A DNA stretch of 64,000 nt. It comes from Vibrio furnissii CIP 102972 (GTDB lineage Bacteria > Pseudomonadota > Gammaproteobacteria > Enterobacterales > Vibrionaceae). Location of the stretch: assembly GCF_000176175.1 (NCBI RefSeq), contig NZ_ACZP01000014.1:186001-250000 (forward strand), written 5' to 3'. How positions within the stretch are numbered: position 1 is the stretch's first letter; every line of letters begins with the position of its first letter. The translations under genes were made by a program, and so were the position numbers. This document shows positions 18,202 to 27,632 of this stretch, piece after piece. The notes below the pieces were generated by a model that saw nothing but the letters and a program-made list of their open reading frames with translations, had not been told where the DNA came from and searched no databases.

Positions 18202-19230
18202 ATGCAAAACCGCATAACACTTATGAGAAATAACCGTATGTCAGTCAGTCAACGTCAGGAAATCCCCCCAAAAAAGGTCACGATGACCCGAAAACTGCAA
18301 CAGGATGATAAGCAGATTATTGTCAGTCACGGCCAGAGGCACGCTGCCACATTGGCCGAAGGATCGTACATCAGCTATAGCAATGAAGGCGCTTTTCGTT
18401 TGCATGGCGGGATCAGCCACGAACTGACGAATTCCAATGTGATCGCCACAACACCGGCGTCCGTGATCATCACCTTGCTGTTGGAAGGTCGTTTGATCTT
18501 TGGTTACGACGATCTGGAGTTTGATTTAGATGCCGCCACGCAAGCACAAGGCGTGATTGTCAACTTCACGCAGCCTGCAAGCTTTCGTCGCCAACTGCAA
18601 AAAGACAATCAGGTGGTCAAACTCAACATCATTCTCGAACAAGCCTGGCTGAGTAAACGCATTGGCACCCCCTGCCCGCTGACGCAGTTTATTCAGCAAG
18701 ACAAAGCGTGTTGTGCGCTGACTTTGAGTGAAGCGATGGTGCAAGGCGTGCGACGTGTGTTGGCCATGCCAAAGCCGCAAACCTTATTGGAAACATTACA
18801 TTTGGAGCACGCGGCCATTGATCTGGTGCTAAGCGCGGTTGCGCAGATCCCCCCACAATCAGACGTGGCAATGCCGCCCACAGAAGTACGCGGTTACTGC
18901 TCGCAAATGGGCCAGATTGTCCACTTTCTGGATCAGCACCTGTACGAGGAATTACCACTCGATGCACTGGCGCAGCATATGGCGATGAGCACCTCGAACC
19001 TGCAACGCCGATTCAAGCAGCAAATGGGCATGACGGTGGCAAACTATGTGCGCCAACGACGCCTCAACAACGCCCGTCAACAACTTGAGCGTGGCTACGT
19101 AACCATCACCGAAGCGGCGTATGAAGCGGGTTATCATCACCCGTCCAACTTTACAGCGGCATTTAAAAAAGCCTTTGGTGAATCACCGCAGGCTTTTATG
19201 ACTAACTTGTCTTCGGAAGCGTTGGCCTAA
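18202..19230 (+). CDS. AraC-family regulator of the vct siderophore cluster
   Basis: Up to 342 residues. The C-terminal 100 residues hold two helix-turn-helix motifs (LPLDALAQHMAMSTSNLQRRF and ITEAAYEAGYHHPSNFTAAFKK, then AFGESPQAF). The N-terminal ligand part is long and resembles PchR-type regulators that sense ferric siderophores. The start is uncertain: 18202 has little support, while the ATGs at 18238 and 18283 are also in frame and the last has AAAAAAGG nearby. It is divergent from vctA and convergent with vctC (18 bp gap), so it probably activates vctA and perhaps vctPDGC when its siderophore is present. Confidence 0.88.
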   Translation: MQNRITLMRNNRMSVSQRQEIPPKKVTMTRKLQQDDKQIIVSHGQRHAATLAEGSYISYSNEGAFRLHGGISHELTNSNVIATTPASVIITLLLEGRLIFGYDDLEFDLDAATQAQGVIVNFTQPASFRRQLQKDNQVVKLNIILEQAWLSKRIGTPCPLTQFIQQDKACCALTLSEAMVQGVRRVLAMPKPQTLLETLHLEHAAIDLVLSAVAQIPPQSDVAMPPTEVRGYCSQMGQIVHFLDQHLYEELPLDALAQHMAMSTSNLQRRFKQQMGMTVANYVRQRRLNNARQQLERGYVTITEAAYEAGYHHPSNFTAAFKKAFGESPQAFMTNLSSEALA

Positions 19231-19248
19231 GCACAAGACCAGCAGGCA

Positions 19249-20010
19249 TCAGTGCGTGTGGTACAAACACATGCGCTTGCCTTCAATTTCCAATACACGG
19301 AATGGCGTTTCGTAGATATCACCCAGCACGTCTTCGCGAATCACCTCTTCCACACTGCCCGTCGCCACCACTTCGCCTTTCTTAAGCGCAATGATGCAAT
19401 CGGAGTAGCAGGACGCAAAGTTGATGTCGTGGATCACCACCACAACAGCTTTATTCAGCTCGTGCGCCAAACGTTGAATCGTCGCCATGATTTGCAGCGA
19501 ATGTTTGATATCGAGGTTATTCAATGGCTCATCGAGGAACACATAATCGGTATCTTGGGCGATCACCATGGCAATGAAGGCCAATTGGCGCTGACCGCCG
19601 CTCAGCTCATCGAGGTATTTGTGTTGAATGCTTTGCAGATCCAGATAAGCGATAGATTGATCGATCACGTCCTGATCACGCGCATCTAATTTGCCTTGTG
19701 AATAAGGGAAACGGCCGAACGACACCAACTCGCGCACCGTAAAACGCATCGTCAGTGTATTGGCCTGACGCAGCACCGACAGCTTTCTCGCCAGCGCTTT
19801 GGTATCCCAATCCACCAGCTCTTTGCTGTCGATCCACACTTTCCCTTCGTCGCGATTCACCAAGCGGCTCGCCATCGAGAGCAGCGTACTTTTCCCGGCA
19901 CCATTGGGGCCGATAATAGACGTGACCTTGCCTTTTTCAAACTCAGCGCTGGCGTCTTTCACCACCGCGTGTTGGCCAAATATTTTTGTCAGTTTATCGA
20001 GTTGAATCAT
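19249..20010 (-). CDS. vctC: Ferric-siderophore ABC transporter ATPase VctC
   Basis: 253 residues. Walker A GPNGAGKST at about 34-42, Q-loop region VLRQANTLT, signature LSGGQRQ at about 137-143, Walker B YVFLDEPLNNLD and a switch histidine in VIHDINFA. It drives uptake through the VctD-VctG permease. It starts 2 bp after vctG ends and is the last gene of vctP-vctD-vctG-vctC. The 18-bp gap to the convergent AraC gene leaves no room for a private terminator. Confidence 0.93.
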   Translation of the reverse strand: MIQLDKLTKIFGQHAVVKDASAEFEKGKVTSIIGPNGAGKSTLLSMASRLVNRDEGKVWIDSKELVDWDTKALARKLSVLRQANTLTMRFTVRELVSFGRFPYSQGKLDARDQDVIDQSIAYLDLQSIQHKYLDELSGGQRQLAFIAMVIAQDTDYVFLDEPLNNLDIKHSLQIMATIQRLAHELNKAVVVVIHDINFASCYSDCIIALKKGEVVATGSVEEVIREDVLGDIYETPFRVLEIEGKRMCLYHTH

Positions 20011-20012
20011 CG

Positions 20013-20963
20013 CTAGACCACTTTGTTACGAATCAGAAGAGACAGGAAGTAGATGCCACCAACGAAGTTGATGATGACGCTGAGTGTGGTGCCAAAATAG
20101 AACACTTTTTCGACGATCCACTGACCAGCCAGCAGCGCAAATACCGACATCGCCGAGCAGGCAATCAGCAGCACGCGATGCTGATAAGATTTAAACCATT
20201 CGCGCGTCAGGTTGGTGACCAAAATGCCGAAGAACATGATCGGGCCAATCAGTGCCGTTGAGATAGAAATCAGCACTGCGCTCAGCATCAACACATTCCG
20301 CGTGGTTTTACGCACATCCACCCCAAGGCTGACGGCGTTGTCGTTATCCAACCAGAACACATCCAGCACGCGGTGCATGCGAAACAGCAAGTAAGAAACC
20401 GCGAGCAGCAGCGGCGTGGCAAAGTACACCAAGCTCACTTTCACGTTGTTAAAGCTGGCAAACATGTTGGCTTGCACCGAGGCAAAATCGTTCGGGTCCA
20501 TCAGCATAATGAGAAAGGAAGCGATATTGGAGAACAACTGCCCCAGAATCACGCCCAGCAGCAGCAACGCAATCAGGTTGCGCTTCTCTTTGCTGAAATA
20601 GAACGTAAACAGCACGGTCGAAAAGCCCAGCATCGCCGCAACCGACAACGAGAAGTTGAGGTAAGCGTTCATCGCAAAGCTGCTCAAGCCACCAAACAGC
20701 GCCACAATCCCCACCTGGACAAACAGATACAAGGAATCAAAGCCCATGATGCTCGGCGTCAGGATGCGGTTGTGGGTGATGGTTTGAAATGCCAGCGACG
20801 ACTGTGCAATCGCAATCCCAGCCAACACAATCGCCAGCACTTTGGGCACGCGGCGCGACAAGAAATACTGATAGTTATCTGGCGTCAGGCCGACACCGAT
20901 AAATGCGGCGGCAAACACCATGGCCAGCACAATCAGCAGGGTGAGTTTGAGTTTATCGTGCAT
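20013..20963 (-). CDS. vctG: Ferric-siderophore ABC transporter permease VctG
   Basis: 316 residues, FecCD-type permease with about nine membrane helices. Motifs include RRVPKVLAIVLAGIAIAQSSLAFQTITHNRILTPSIMGFDSLY, the usual FecCD start of the core, and IGPIMFFGILVTNLTR near the C-terminus, the coupling region facing the ATPase. It overlaps vctD by 11 bp, a sign of translational coupling, and forms the inner-membrane channel with VctD. Confidence 0.92.
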   Translation of the reverse strand: MHDKLKLTLLIVLAMVFAAAFIGVGLTPDNYQYFLSRRVPKVLAIVLAGIAIAQSSLAFQTITHNRILTPSIMGFDSLYLFVQVGIVALFGGLSSFAMNAYLNFSLSVAAMLGFSTVLFTFYFSKEKRNLIALLLLGVILGQLFSNIASFLIMLMDPNDFASVQANMFASFNNVKVSLVYFATPLLLAVSYLLFRMHRVLDVFWLDNDNAVSLGVDVRKTTRNVLMLSAVLISISTALIGPIMFFGILVTNLTREWFKSYQHRVLLIACSAMSVFALLAGQWIVEKVFYFGTTLSVIINFVGGIYFLSLLIRNKVV

Positions 20964-21891
20964 GGCGCTGGCCTCGCAGAATCAGCGCAATAAACGCCAC
21001 ACCACCAAAAATACTGATGATCATAGAAATTGGAACTTCATACGGGAAGATAATCACGCGGCCAATCAGGTCGCACAGCAGCACCAACAACGCGCCGAAA
21101 ATGGCGGTGCGCGGAATGTTGAGTCGCAAGTTGTCGCCGTAGTAATAGCTCACCACGTTCGGCACAATCAGACCCAAAAATGGCAGCTGACCAACAATCA
21201 TCACCACCGTCGCCGACATCACCGACACCAGACAGACGCCAATCACCAACACTTGCTGATAGTTCAGACCCAAGTTGACAGCAAAGTCTTTACCCATGCC
21301 GACAGCAGAAATGCGCGCGGCATACAGATAACTGAAGATCGCGACGGGAATGGCGATATACAACAATTCATAATTGCCTTTGAGCAGGTTGGCGAAGTTG
21401 GCCACCGCCCAGCCCGAGAGGTTTTGCACCGCGTCGTATTTGTAGGCGATGAACGTGGCCGCCGAGCTGACGACGTTGCCGAAAATGATCCCGACCAACG
21501 GCACAAAGATGGCATTCTTAAACTGAATGCGCTGGATGAACTGGACAAAAATCAGCGTGCCCGCCATCGAGACAGCGAAAATCAACCACAAGTTGTTGCC
21601 ATCGCCAAAGATAACGAGGCTTAACACGTAGCCCAACATCGCACACTCGATGGTGCCGGACGTAGACGGCGCGGCAAAACGGTTCTGGCTGATTTGCTGC
21701 ATGATCAGGCCCGCGATACTTAACCCCGCACCGGCCAGTAAGACGGCAAGAAGACGTGGCGCACGGCTGGTCAACAGCAGGTTCCAACTGTTGGCATCGC
21801 CATTCATCAAGGCGATAAAAGACAAATCGCCCACCCCCACAAATAGTGAAGATAGGCTAATCAGCACAAAAACAAGCAATAATCTTTTCAA
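20953..21891 (-). CDS. vctD: Ferric-siderophore ABC transporter permease VctD
   Basis: 312 residues, FecCD-type permease. RAPRLLAVLLAGAGLSIAGLIMQ and NRFAAPSTSG at 42-80 and the GQLPFLGLIVPNVVSYYYGDN block are typical. It appears to start with TTG (complement of 21889-21891) five bases after GAGGTTAG; there is no better ATG upstream. It follows vctP by 59 bp and overlaps vctG. Confidence 0.92.
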   Translation of the reverse strand: MKRLLLVFVLISLSSLFVGVGDLSFIALMNGDANSWNLLLTSRAPRLLAVLLAGAGLSIAGLIMQQISQNRFAAPSTSGTIECAMLGYVLSLVIFGDGNNLWLIFAVSMAGTLIFVQFIQRIQFKNAIFVPLVGIIFGNVVSSAATFIAYKYDAVQNLSGWAVANFANLLKGNYELLYIAIPVAIFSYLYAARISAVGMGKDFAVNLGLNYQQVLVIGVCLVSVMSATVVMIVGQLPFLGLIVPNVVSYYYGDNLRLNIPRTAIFGALLVLLCDLIGRVIIFPYEVPISMIISIFGGVAFIALILRGQRHAR

Positions 21892-21950
21892 AACTAACCT
21901 CAGCTTGCTGGCTTGCAGCCTGCGCGTTCAGCAGGCTGCGCCATCGCTTA

Positions 21951-22862
21951 TTACAGCAGACCGATCGACTGCTTCATGTCCACCACCATTTGTTCGGTCG
22001 CTTTCACGCCGGAAATAGAGATGTACCAAGCATTGAGGTCAAGGTAAGTCATGTGTTGGTTTTTGTAAGCGTCGGTCGCTTTCACCAGATCGTTTTCAAA
22101 CTCGCGATGGGTGTTGCTCTTGCCCTTGTTAACCAGTTTGTCGCGGTCGATGATAAACAGCGTTTGCGGGTTGTGTTCACGAATGAATTCGTAAGAGATC
22201 AGGTCACCATGGCGGCCGCCCTGCTTGACCTTCACATTTTCGTGGAAACCGAAGTCACGATAAATCGCCGAGAAACGCGATTCAGCACCGAACGTTGTTA
22301 GATTGCCCCCGGAACTCATCACGGTGAGCGCGTTCACTTCATGCGTTTGCGTGTAATCCTTCACCGCTTTGAACTGCGCGTTGATTTCCGCAATTTTGGC
22401 ATTCACTTGATCTTCGATGCCGAAAACCTTGCCTAGGTTTTGCCACTGTTCCTGCGTGCTTTCCCAGTAGCCTTTGCTGTCGTCAGCAGCAAACACGATG
22501 GTCGGTGCAATCTTCGACAATTCGCCGTAACTGGTGGCTGCACGTGGGCCGATGATGATGACATCTGGCTTCTGCATGTAGATTGATTCGAAATCCGGTT
22601 CAAACAACGAGCCCGCTTGACCGTATTGATTGCCTTTGTATTTCTCAAGATACGGGGGCAACTGAGGAACTTTTGAAACCGCTACCGGCTGAATCCCGAA
22701 ACTGTCGACGGCATCCAACACACCCAGACCAATCACCACCACGCGTTGTGGTTTCTGCTCGAGCGTGGTTTTCCCCATCTGGTGTTCAATGGTTACCTGC
22801 GCCGCATGGGCAGAGAAAGACATCACCAAGGCCAAAGACGTCAAACTGAGAACGGATTTCAT
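21951..22862 (-). CDS. vctP: Periplasmic ferric-siderophore-binding protein VctP
   Basis: 303 residues with a signal peptide (1-20, SFSAHA|AQ) and a class III (cluster A-II) binding-protein fold: VVIGLGVLDAVDSFGIQPVAV, KPDVIIIGPRAA and QTLFIIDRD. It delivers ferric siderophore (in V. cholerae, catechols such as vibriobactin and enterobactin) to VctDGC. The ATG follows AAAAGGAAG. It is the first gene of the operon, with a Fur-like box at 22897-22911. Confidence 0.92.
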   Translation of the reverse strand: MKSVLSLTSLALVMSFSAHAAQVTIEHQMGKTTLEQKPQRVVVIGLGVLDAVDSFGIQPVAVSKVPQLPPYLEKYKGNQYGQAGSLFEPDFESIYMQKPDVIIIGPRAATSYGELSKIAPTIVFAADDSKGYWESTQEQWQNLGKVFGIEDQVNAKIAEINAQFKAVKDYTQTHEVNALTVMSSGGNLTTFGAESRFSAIYRDFGFHENVKVKQGGRHGDLISYEFIREHNPQTLFIIDRDKLVNKGKSNTHREFENDLVKATDAYKNQHMTYLDLNAWYISISGVKATEQMVVDMKQSIGLL

Positions 22863-22896
22863 AATCTTCCTTTTTATTAATTATTGCGATGAATTT

Positions 22897-22911
22897 TGAT
22901 AAGCATTCGCA
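22897..22911. promoter_or_regulatory. Fur-like box upstream of vctPDGC
   Basis: TGATAAGCATTCGCA fits 11 of 14 positions of the Fur 7-1-7 motif and lies 35-49 bp upstream of vctP. It shares ATTCGCA with the vctA box. Confidence 0.6.
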
Positions 22912-23001
22912 TTAAGATGGCGCAACTATACCCATATCGAAGTGTTGCCGCAACTGAGTTGCGTCACTTCTGTTTGTAAATCTGTGTAAAAGAAGGAAGA
23001 T

Positions 23002-23033
23002 GTTGATCTGACGTTAAATAACATCAGATCAAC
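23002..23033 (-). terminator. Terminator-like hairpin after the glutamine amidotransferase gene
   Basis: GTTGATCTGA (23002-23011) and TCAGATCAAC (23024-23033) are perfect 10-bp arms with a 12-bp loop, 8 bp past the stop. The T-run on the minus strand is weak (ATCTTCCTTCTTTT). Confidence 0.55.
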
Positions 23034-23040
23034 CGGTGAT

Positions 23041-23817
23041 TTATGCGGCTTGAACAGCAGAAAATGTGAACGTTTTACAATGCGTATCATCGACGTGCGT
23101 GATGGTTTGTGGCGCCACGATGAGCCACCCCGGTTCACTGTCGAGCGGTTCCGATGCGAGAATAATGCCGTCGTCCACCACTTTCGTGAACACGGTCGGT
23201 GGGTGTTGGTCTGAACTGTAACGCACCAACCAGAACTGCTGACCATCGGAAATACAAATCGAAGCTTTGAACGGCGTCTGCACTCCCTTCTCGCTCATCA
23301 CCTGTTCAATCTCGGCGATGGTGAGGCGAATCGCCTCCACTGGGTTGTCGATCAATCCATTTTTCATCATCAGCAAAAAGATCAATTCGCTGTCGGTGGT
23401 TCCGGTACGTTTGACGTACAGCGATTCTGGCAACAAACGCTCCAGCGTGTATTTCACTTTGTCATATTCGCCAATCTGACCGTTGTGCAGAAACATCCAG
23501 TTATCCAAGATAAACGGATGGCAATTGCGACGCGATACCTGCGTGCCGGTGGACGAACGCACGTGCGCCATAAACCGGTGCGACCGAATATGATGCGCGA
23601 GTGAGCGCAGGTTTTCGTCGCTCCACGCGGGAAGCACTTCATGAAATTGCCCGGGCGTACTGCGTTCCGTGTACCACCCCAACCCAAACCCATCGGCATT
23701 CACGCGCGTTACCGCTTTGCGCGCTTCAATACTTTGATGAACCAAGGAGTGTTCCGGTTGATAAACCAGTTGATCGAGATAGATAGGATGGCCTTGATAG
23801 GCGAGCCAGCGGCACAT
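23041..23817 (-). CDS. Class II glutamine amidotransferase (YafJ type)
   Basis: 258 residues. The mature N-terminal nucleophile is Cys2 (MCRWLAYQGHPIYLDQLVYQPEHSLV), the diagnostic start of the YafJ/EgtC-like Ntn-hydrolase branch. Other marks are NADGFGLGWY, FMAHVRSSTGTQVSRRNCHPF and WMFLHNGQIGEYDKVK, then GTTDSELIFLLMM. It should release ammonia from glutamine or hydrolyse a related amide; the acceptor is unknown. Stands alone. Confidence 0.9.
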   Translation of the reverse strand: MCRWLAYQGHPIYLDQLVYQPEHSLVHQSIEARKAVTRVNADGFGLGWYTERSTPGQFHEVLPAWSDENLRSLAHHIRSHRFMAHVRSSTGTQVSRRNCHPFILDNWMFLHNGQIGEYDKVKYTLERLLPESLYVKRTGTTDSELIFLLMMKNGLIDNPVEAIRLTIAEIEQVMSEKGVQTPFKASICISDGQQFWLVRYSSDQHPPTVFTKVVDDGIILASEPLDSEPGWLIVAPQTITHVDDTHCKTFTFSAVQAA

Positions 23818-24395
23818 GACAAATACGTCCTCCAGACAGCAAGATGCTTCAATTAACCACGTTTATCAAACGCAGGCAATATCCAGACAAAAATTGTTTT
23901 TATTGCCCATCCAAGCGTCAATTTTATCGACCATGGTTGCACTTAATTCGAGCAAGAATCACTGTTCTCATCAGGGTTGCACCACCATAAAGCAAGGTAT
24001 TCATTTGTTTACATTTTCCACAGGCAAATCCATAGATAATAAATATGAATCGAGTTCAAACTTTCGTCACCCGCGTTTTGCACGCCTTGTTGAGTCAACC
24101 GTTAGTTATTTTATCAATCTCAGTGATCCCTCAAATTAAAGTAAAAACTCTAAAACACTTGATTGGCCGACGTTGTCACAATCATTCCTGCAGATTAATT
24201 AAGTTATTTATCTATTAAATATTTAAACATCATGAATAATTAAATAACTGACTCATCAATATTAATCTTTATTTCATGTTCACTGATTCTGTGTAATTTG
24301 GAATGGCTATTTCAGAGATCCATTCTTTCATCTTGTCGATGAAATAACCTCGCTATAAATTGTTACAAATATTTCACACACGTAGAGTTGACTTG
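23818..24395. other. A+T-rich intergenic region upstream of the PrtV locus
   Basis: About 578 bases without a convincing gene. Near its right end are two adjacent small inverted repeats, GAATGG/CCATTC (24301-24325) and TTTCATC/GATGAAA (24326-24344), just upstream of the small secreted-protein gene; they could structure a 5' leader. The rest should hold the promoters of the glutamine amidotransferase and of the protease locus. Confidence 0.5.
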
Positions 24396-24668
24396 ATGAA
24401 GGTTATTTTTACATCCCTATTCATGCTGGCAACCGTTCAAGCCCATGCCCATGTTAGTACCACCGCACAGCCCGATGACGAACGTTTACTCGCGGCCTTA
24501 ATTGAGCGTGGTGTGATTTGCCAAGGGCTCACGGCCGAACAACAACAACGTGCGTTAACGATTTATTTAAATAAAAAACACAACAACAAAAATCCCAATC
24601 ATAAAGAAACCAATTCTTCTTCAGACCCTAACCCGACTGAACACTGTATTTCTCCGGACACCGAATAA
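24396..24668 (+). CDS. Small secreted protein resembling the PrtV propeptide
   Basis: 90 residues. Signal peptide 1-18 (MKVIFTSLFMLATVQAHA|HV). Residues 25-53 (DDERLLAALIERGVICQGLT, then AEQQQRALTIYLNKK) match residues 30-60 of the PrtV-type protease encoded 82 bp downstream (NEDKLIDMLVRNGTVSADAT, then AAEKRHALDLYLESK): same spacing of leucines, the RG/NG turn, TA and AL-YL-K. The tail is low-complexity and polar (KKHNNKNPNHKETNSSSDP) with cysteines in the core (ICQG) and tail (HCIS). Likely exported. A role as an in-trans inhibitor or folding aid for the protease is inference; it may also be just a duplicated fragment. Confidence 0.7.
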   Translation: MKVIFTSLFMLATVQAHAHVSTTAQPDDERLLAALIERGVICQGLTAEQQQRALTIYLNKKHNNKNPNHKETNSSSDPNPTEHCISPDTE

Positions 24669-24750
24669 ATACATAAAAAAGAATTCATGCAGGCAGCGTT
24701 TTCTGTCGGCATGTTTGCACCATAAATATGGGAAATAATAAGGAAATAGA

Positions 24751-27507
24751 ATGAAAAACATGAGGAAAACCTTGCTTGCCTCCGCAGTGGCTTCTTGGTT
24801 TAGCGTCGGTGCATTGGCACAAACCCCGGTGGACATGGGGGTCGTTAACGAAGACAAATTGATCGACATGTTGGTCCGCAACGGCACCGTGAGCGCAGAT
24901 GCAACCGCAGCAGAAAAACGTCACGCATTGGATCTTTATCTCGAGAGCAAAATTCGCTCCGGCTTTAAAGGTGACGCTCAGTTTGGCAAAAAGGCGCTGG
25001 AACAACGCGCAAAAGTGCTGAAGGTGATCAAGAAAGAAAAAGGCATGCACAAAGCCAGTGTGTTCGCGCTGGAAATTGGCCAGCAGCGAACCGATAAAGT
25101 GCTGGCGTTGCTGATTGACTTCCCAGATCTGCCGTGGAACGACAACCAGCTCACCAAAGCGCATACCGAAATGCTCTACGACAATTACGATGCCGCGCAC
25201 TATCAGGATTTGCTGTTTTCAGACACCGGCTACGCCGGACCGAATGGTGAAAACCTGATCTCGATGCGTCAGTACTACCAAAATGAATCAGGCAAGAGTT
25301 ACAGCGTGGCAGGTCAAGCCGCAGGCTGGTATCGCGCCTCCAAAAATGCAGCTTATTACGGTGGCAACTCGCCAGCAACCGACAGTGATATGCACGCACA
25401 AGAACTGGTGCGTGAAGCGTTGGATCAACTGGCGCAAGATCCCAACATCAACCTTGCAGACTACGATGTCGAAGACCGTTACGACTACGATGGCGACGGC
25501 AACTACCGTGAGCCCGATGGCGTCATTGATCACCTGATGGTGTTCCACGCCTCTGTGGGCGAGGAAGCCGGTGGGGGCGTGCTGGGCGCGGATGCAATTT
25601 GGTCCCACCGCTACAACCTCGGCCAGTATCATGTCTTAAAAGGCACCAGCAGCACCGTACCGGGACGCTTTAATGGTCAATACGCCGCGTACGATTACAC
25701 CATTCAGCCGATTGATGCCGCGGCCGGGGTATGTGCCCACGAATATGGCCACGATTTGGGCCTGCCGGATGAATACGACACCCAATACACGGGCAAAGGT
25801 GAACCGGTCTCTTACTGGTCCATCATGTCGTCTGGCAGCTGGGCGGGTAAAATCGGCGGCACGCAGCCCACCGCGTTCTCCGCGTGGTCCAAGCAATTTC
25901 TACAAACCGCAATTGGCGGCCGCTGGATCAACGACGACCAGATTTCCATCGACGATCTGAAAAAAGGCGCGCGCACCTTTACCCTGTTCCAAACCACCGA
26001 CAACGCACGTCCGAACTTGGTGAAAGTGAATCTGCCGATGAAACGCACTGAAGGCATTCAGCCGTACGAAGGCCAATACGCGTTTTACTCCAACAAAGGC
26101 GACAGTCTAAACAACCGCATGAGTCGTCAAATTACGATTCCAGCGGGCAGCAGCGCGATGCTGACGTTTAAAGCGTGGTATCAGATTGAACAAGATTACG
26201 ACTTTGCACGCGTGTTGATTAACGGCCAGCCGATTCAAGGCAACATCACGTCGATGGATGACCCGAATAACACAGGCCTCGCACCAGCCATTGGGGGGGA
26301 GTCAAACGGTTGGGTGGATGCGCAGTTCGATTTGTCGGCGTGGGTAGGCCAAACGGTTGAGCTGGGTTTTGACTATGTGACAGATGGCGGTCTGGCGATG
26401 GAAGGATTGTACATCGACAATCTGGCGCTGGATGTCGACGGCAGCATCACTGCGCTAGATGATGCAGAAAACGGTTCAACGTTTGCGCTCAACGGCTACA
26501 CCACCAACGACGGGTTCCACGAAGCCAACCATTATTACCTGCTGCAATGGCGCAGCCACAACAACGTCGATGAAGGTTTGGCCAACATCAAACGCATGGG
26601 TCAGTTGATCAGCTTTGAACCGGGTCTGCTGGTGTGGTATGTGGATGAATCGTACAAAGACAACTGGGTCGGTAAACACCCAGGTGAAGGCTGGCTCGGC
26701 GTGGTCGATGCAGACCAAAACGCGATGGTGTGGTCGAACAGCGGTGAAGCGGCGCAAACCCGATTCCAAGTGCGTGACGCTGCTTTCTCACTGTTTGACC
26801 AAGCGCCAATGCGTCTAGAAAGTGCCGATGGTGATGTGCTGGAAGATGTGAGCTTGATTGGCAACGCCAACTTCGCCGATGGTCAAGATTACAGCTCGCC
26901 GCTCGCACCAGATTCTGGCCGTTTACTGACTGAATTTGGCCTGCAAATCGACATCGTGAATCAGAGCCAAGACAATGAATTTGGTGTGGTTCGTCTGTCA
27001 CGCGCCAACACGGCCAATGTGCCGCCAACCGCGAACTTCGAACTGGATGTGAATGGTCTGAGCGTCAATGCGCACAACCACAGTCAAGATTCGGATGGCG
27101 AACTGGCCAGCTACGCGTGGGATTTTGGCAACGGCGAAACCAGTGATGCCATGGCACCAAGTTGGCGTTATGACGCCGCGGGCACCTACACCGTTCGCCT
27201 CACCGTGACCGATGATCAGGGTGAGAGCGACACTGTCACTCAAACCATTACCGTCGTGCAACCGAACCTGCCGCCACAAGCGAGCGCACGTTATGTGCAT
27301 TTGGGTCGCTGGGTCACCATGTGGTCAACCAGCAGCGACAGCGATGGTCGCATCGTCGACACCGAATGGACGCTGCCGAACGGCAAAATTAAACGGGGTC
27401 GTGTGTTTACCGCCATTCTGCCGCGCGCAAGCGAGCAGGTCGTCACACTCAAAGTGATGGACGATGACGGCGCAAGCACCACCACCACCATTTCTCTTGA
27501 TCTGTAA
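24751..27507 (+). CDS. prtV: Secreted M6-family metalloprotease, PrtV-type (immune inhibitor A)
   Basis: 918 residues. Signal peptide about 1-23, N-terminal propeptide to about 105, then the peptidase domain with HEYGHDLGLPDEYD: zinc ligands His330 and His334, catalytic Glu331. A galactose-binding-like segment follows (about 440-560) and the C-terminus has two PKD-type domains (about 755-840, with NVPPTANFELDVNGL and YAWDFGNGETS, and about 845-918). V. cholerae PrtV has this architecture, is processed at both ends and damages host cells. In that species prtV also neighbours the lipase and foldase genes, as here. Confidence 0.94.
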   Translation: MKNMRKTLLASAVASWFSVGALAQTPVDMGVVNEDKLIDMLVRNGTVSADATAAEKRHALDLYLESKIRSGFKGDAQFGKKALEQRAKVLKVIKKEKGMHKASVFALEIGQQRTDKVLALLIDFPDLPWNDNQLTKAHTEMLYDNYDAAHYQDLLFSDTGYAGPNGENLISMRQYYQNESGKSYSVAGQAAGWYRASKNAAYYGGNSPATDSDMHAQELVREALDQLAQDPNINLADYDVEDRYDYDGDGNYREPDGVIDHLMVFHASVGEEAGGGVLGADAIWSHRYNLGQYHVLKGTSSTVPGRFNGQYAAYDYTIQPIDAAAGVCAHEYGHDLGLPDEYDTQYTGKGEPVSYWSIMSSGSWAGKIGGTQPTAFSAWSKQFLQTAIGGRWINDDQISIDDLKKGARTFTLFQTTDNARPNLVKVNLPMKRTEGIQPYEGQYAFYSNKGDSLNNRMSRQITIPAGSSAMLTFKAWYQIEQDYDFARVLINGQPIQGNITSMDDPNNTGLAPAIGGESNGWVDAQFDLSAWVGQTVELGFDYVTDGGLAMEGLYIDNLALDVDGSITALDDAENGSTFALNGYTTNDGFHEANHYYLLQWRSHNNVDEGLANIKRMGQLISFEPGLLVWYVDESYKDNWVGKHPGEGWLGVVDADQNAMVWSNSGEAAQTRFQVRDAAFSLFDQAPMRLESADGDVLEDVSLIGNANFADGQDYSSPLAPDSGRLLTEFGLQIDIVNQSQDNEFGVVRLSRANTANVPPTANFELDVNGLSVNAHNHSQDSDGELASYAWDFGNGETSDAMAPSWRYDAAGTYTVRLTVTDDQGESDTVTQTITVVQPNLPPQASARYVHLGRWVTMWSTSSDSDGRIVDTEWTLPNGKIKRGRVFTAILPRASEQVVTLKVMDDDGASTTTTISLDL

Positions 27508-27540
27508 GTCCCACCTTATGTTTCTTGCATAGAAACAGTT

Positions 27541-27569
27541 GAGCGCAACGCCCGTTGCGCTCTTTTTTT
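27541..27569 (+). terminator. Terminator of prtV
   Basis: GAGCGCAACG (27541-27550) and CGTTGCGCTC (27553-27562) form a near-perfect hairpin (the top pairs must open as only two bases separate the arms), followed by seven Ts. Confidence 0.9.
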
Positions 27570-27585
27570 GCTCATCGCGCTGTAC

Positions 27586-27632
27586 TTTTTTGCGGTCATT
27601 GTTTTTTGCGGTCATTGTTTTTGCGATCATTG
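27586..27632. repeat. 16-bp tandem repeat between prtV and the foldase gene
   Basis: TTTTTTGCGGTCATTG occurs at 27586-27601 and 27602-27617, with a third copy shortened by one T and with one change (27618-27632). A fourth start (TTATTGCG) runs into the stop codon of the foldase gene at 27633. Confidence 0.85.
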
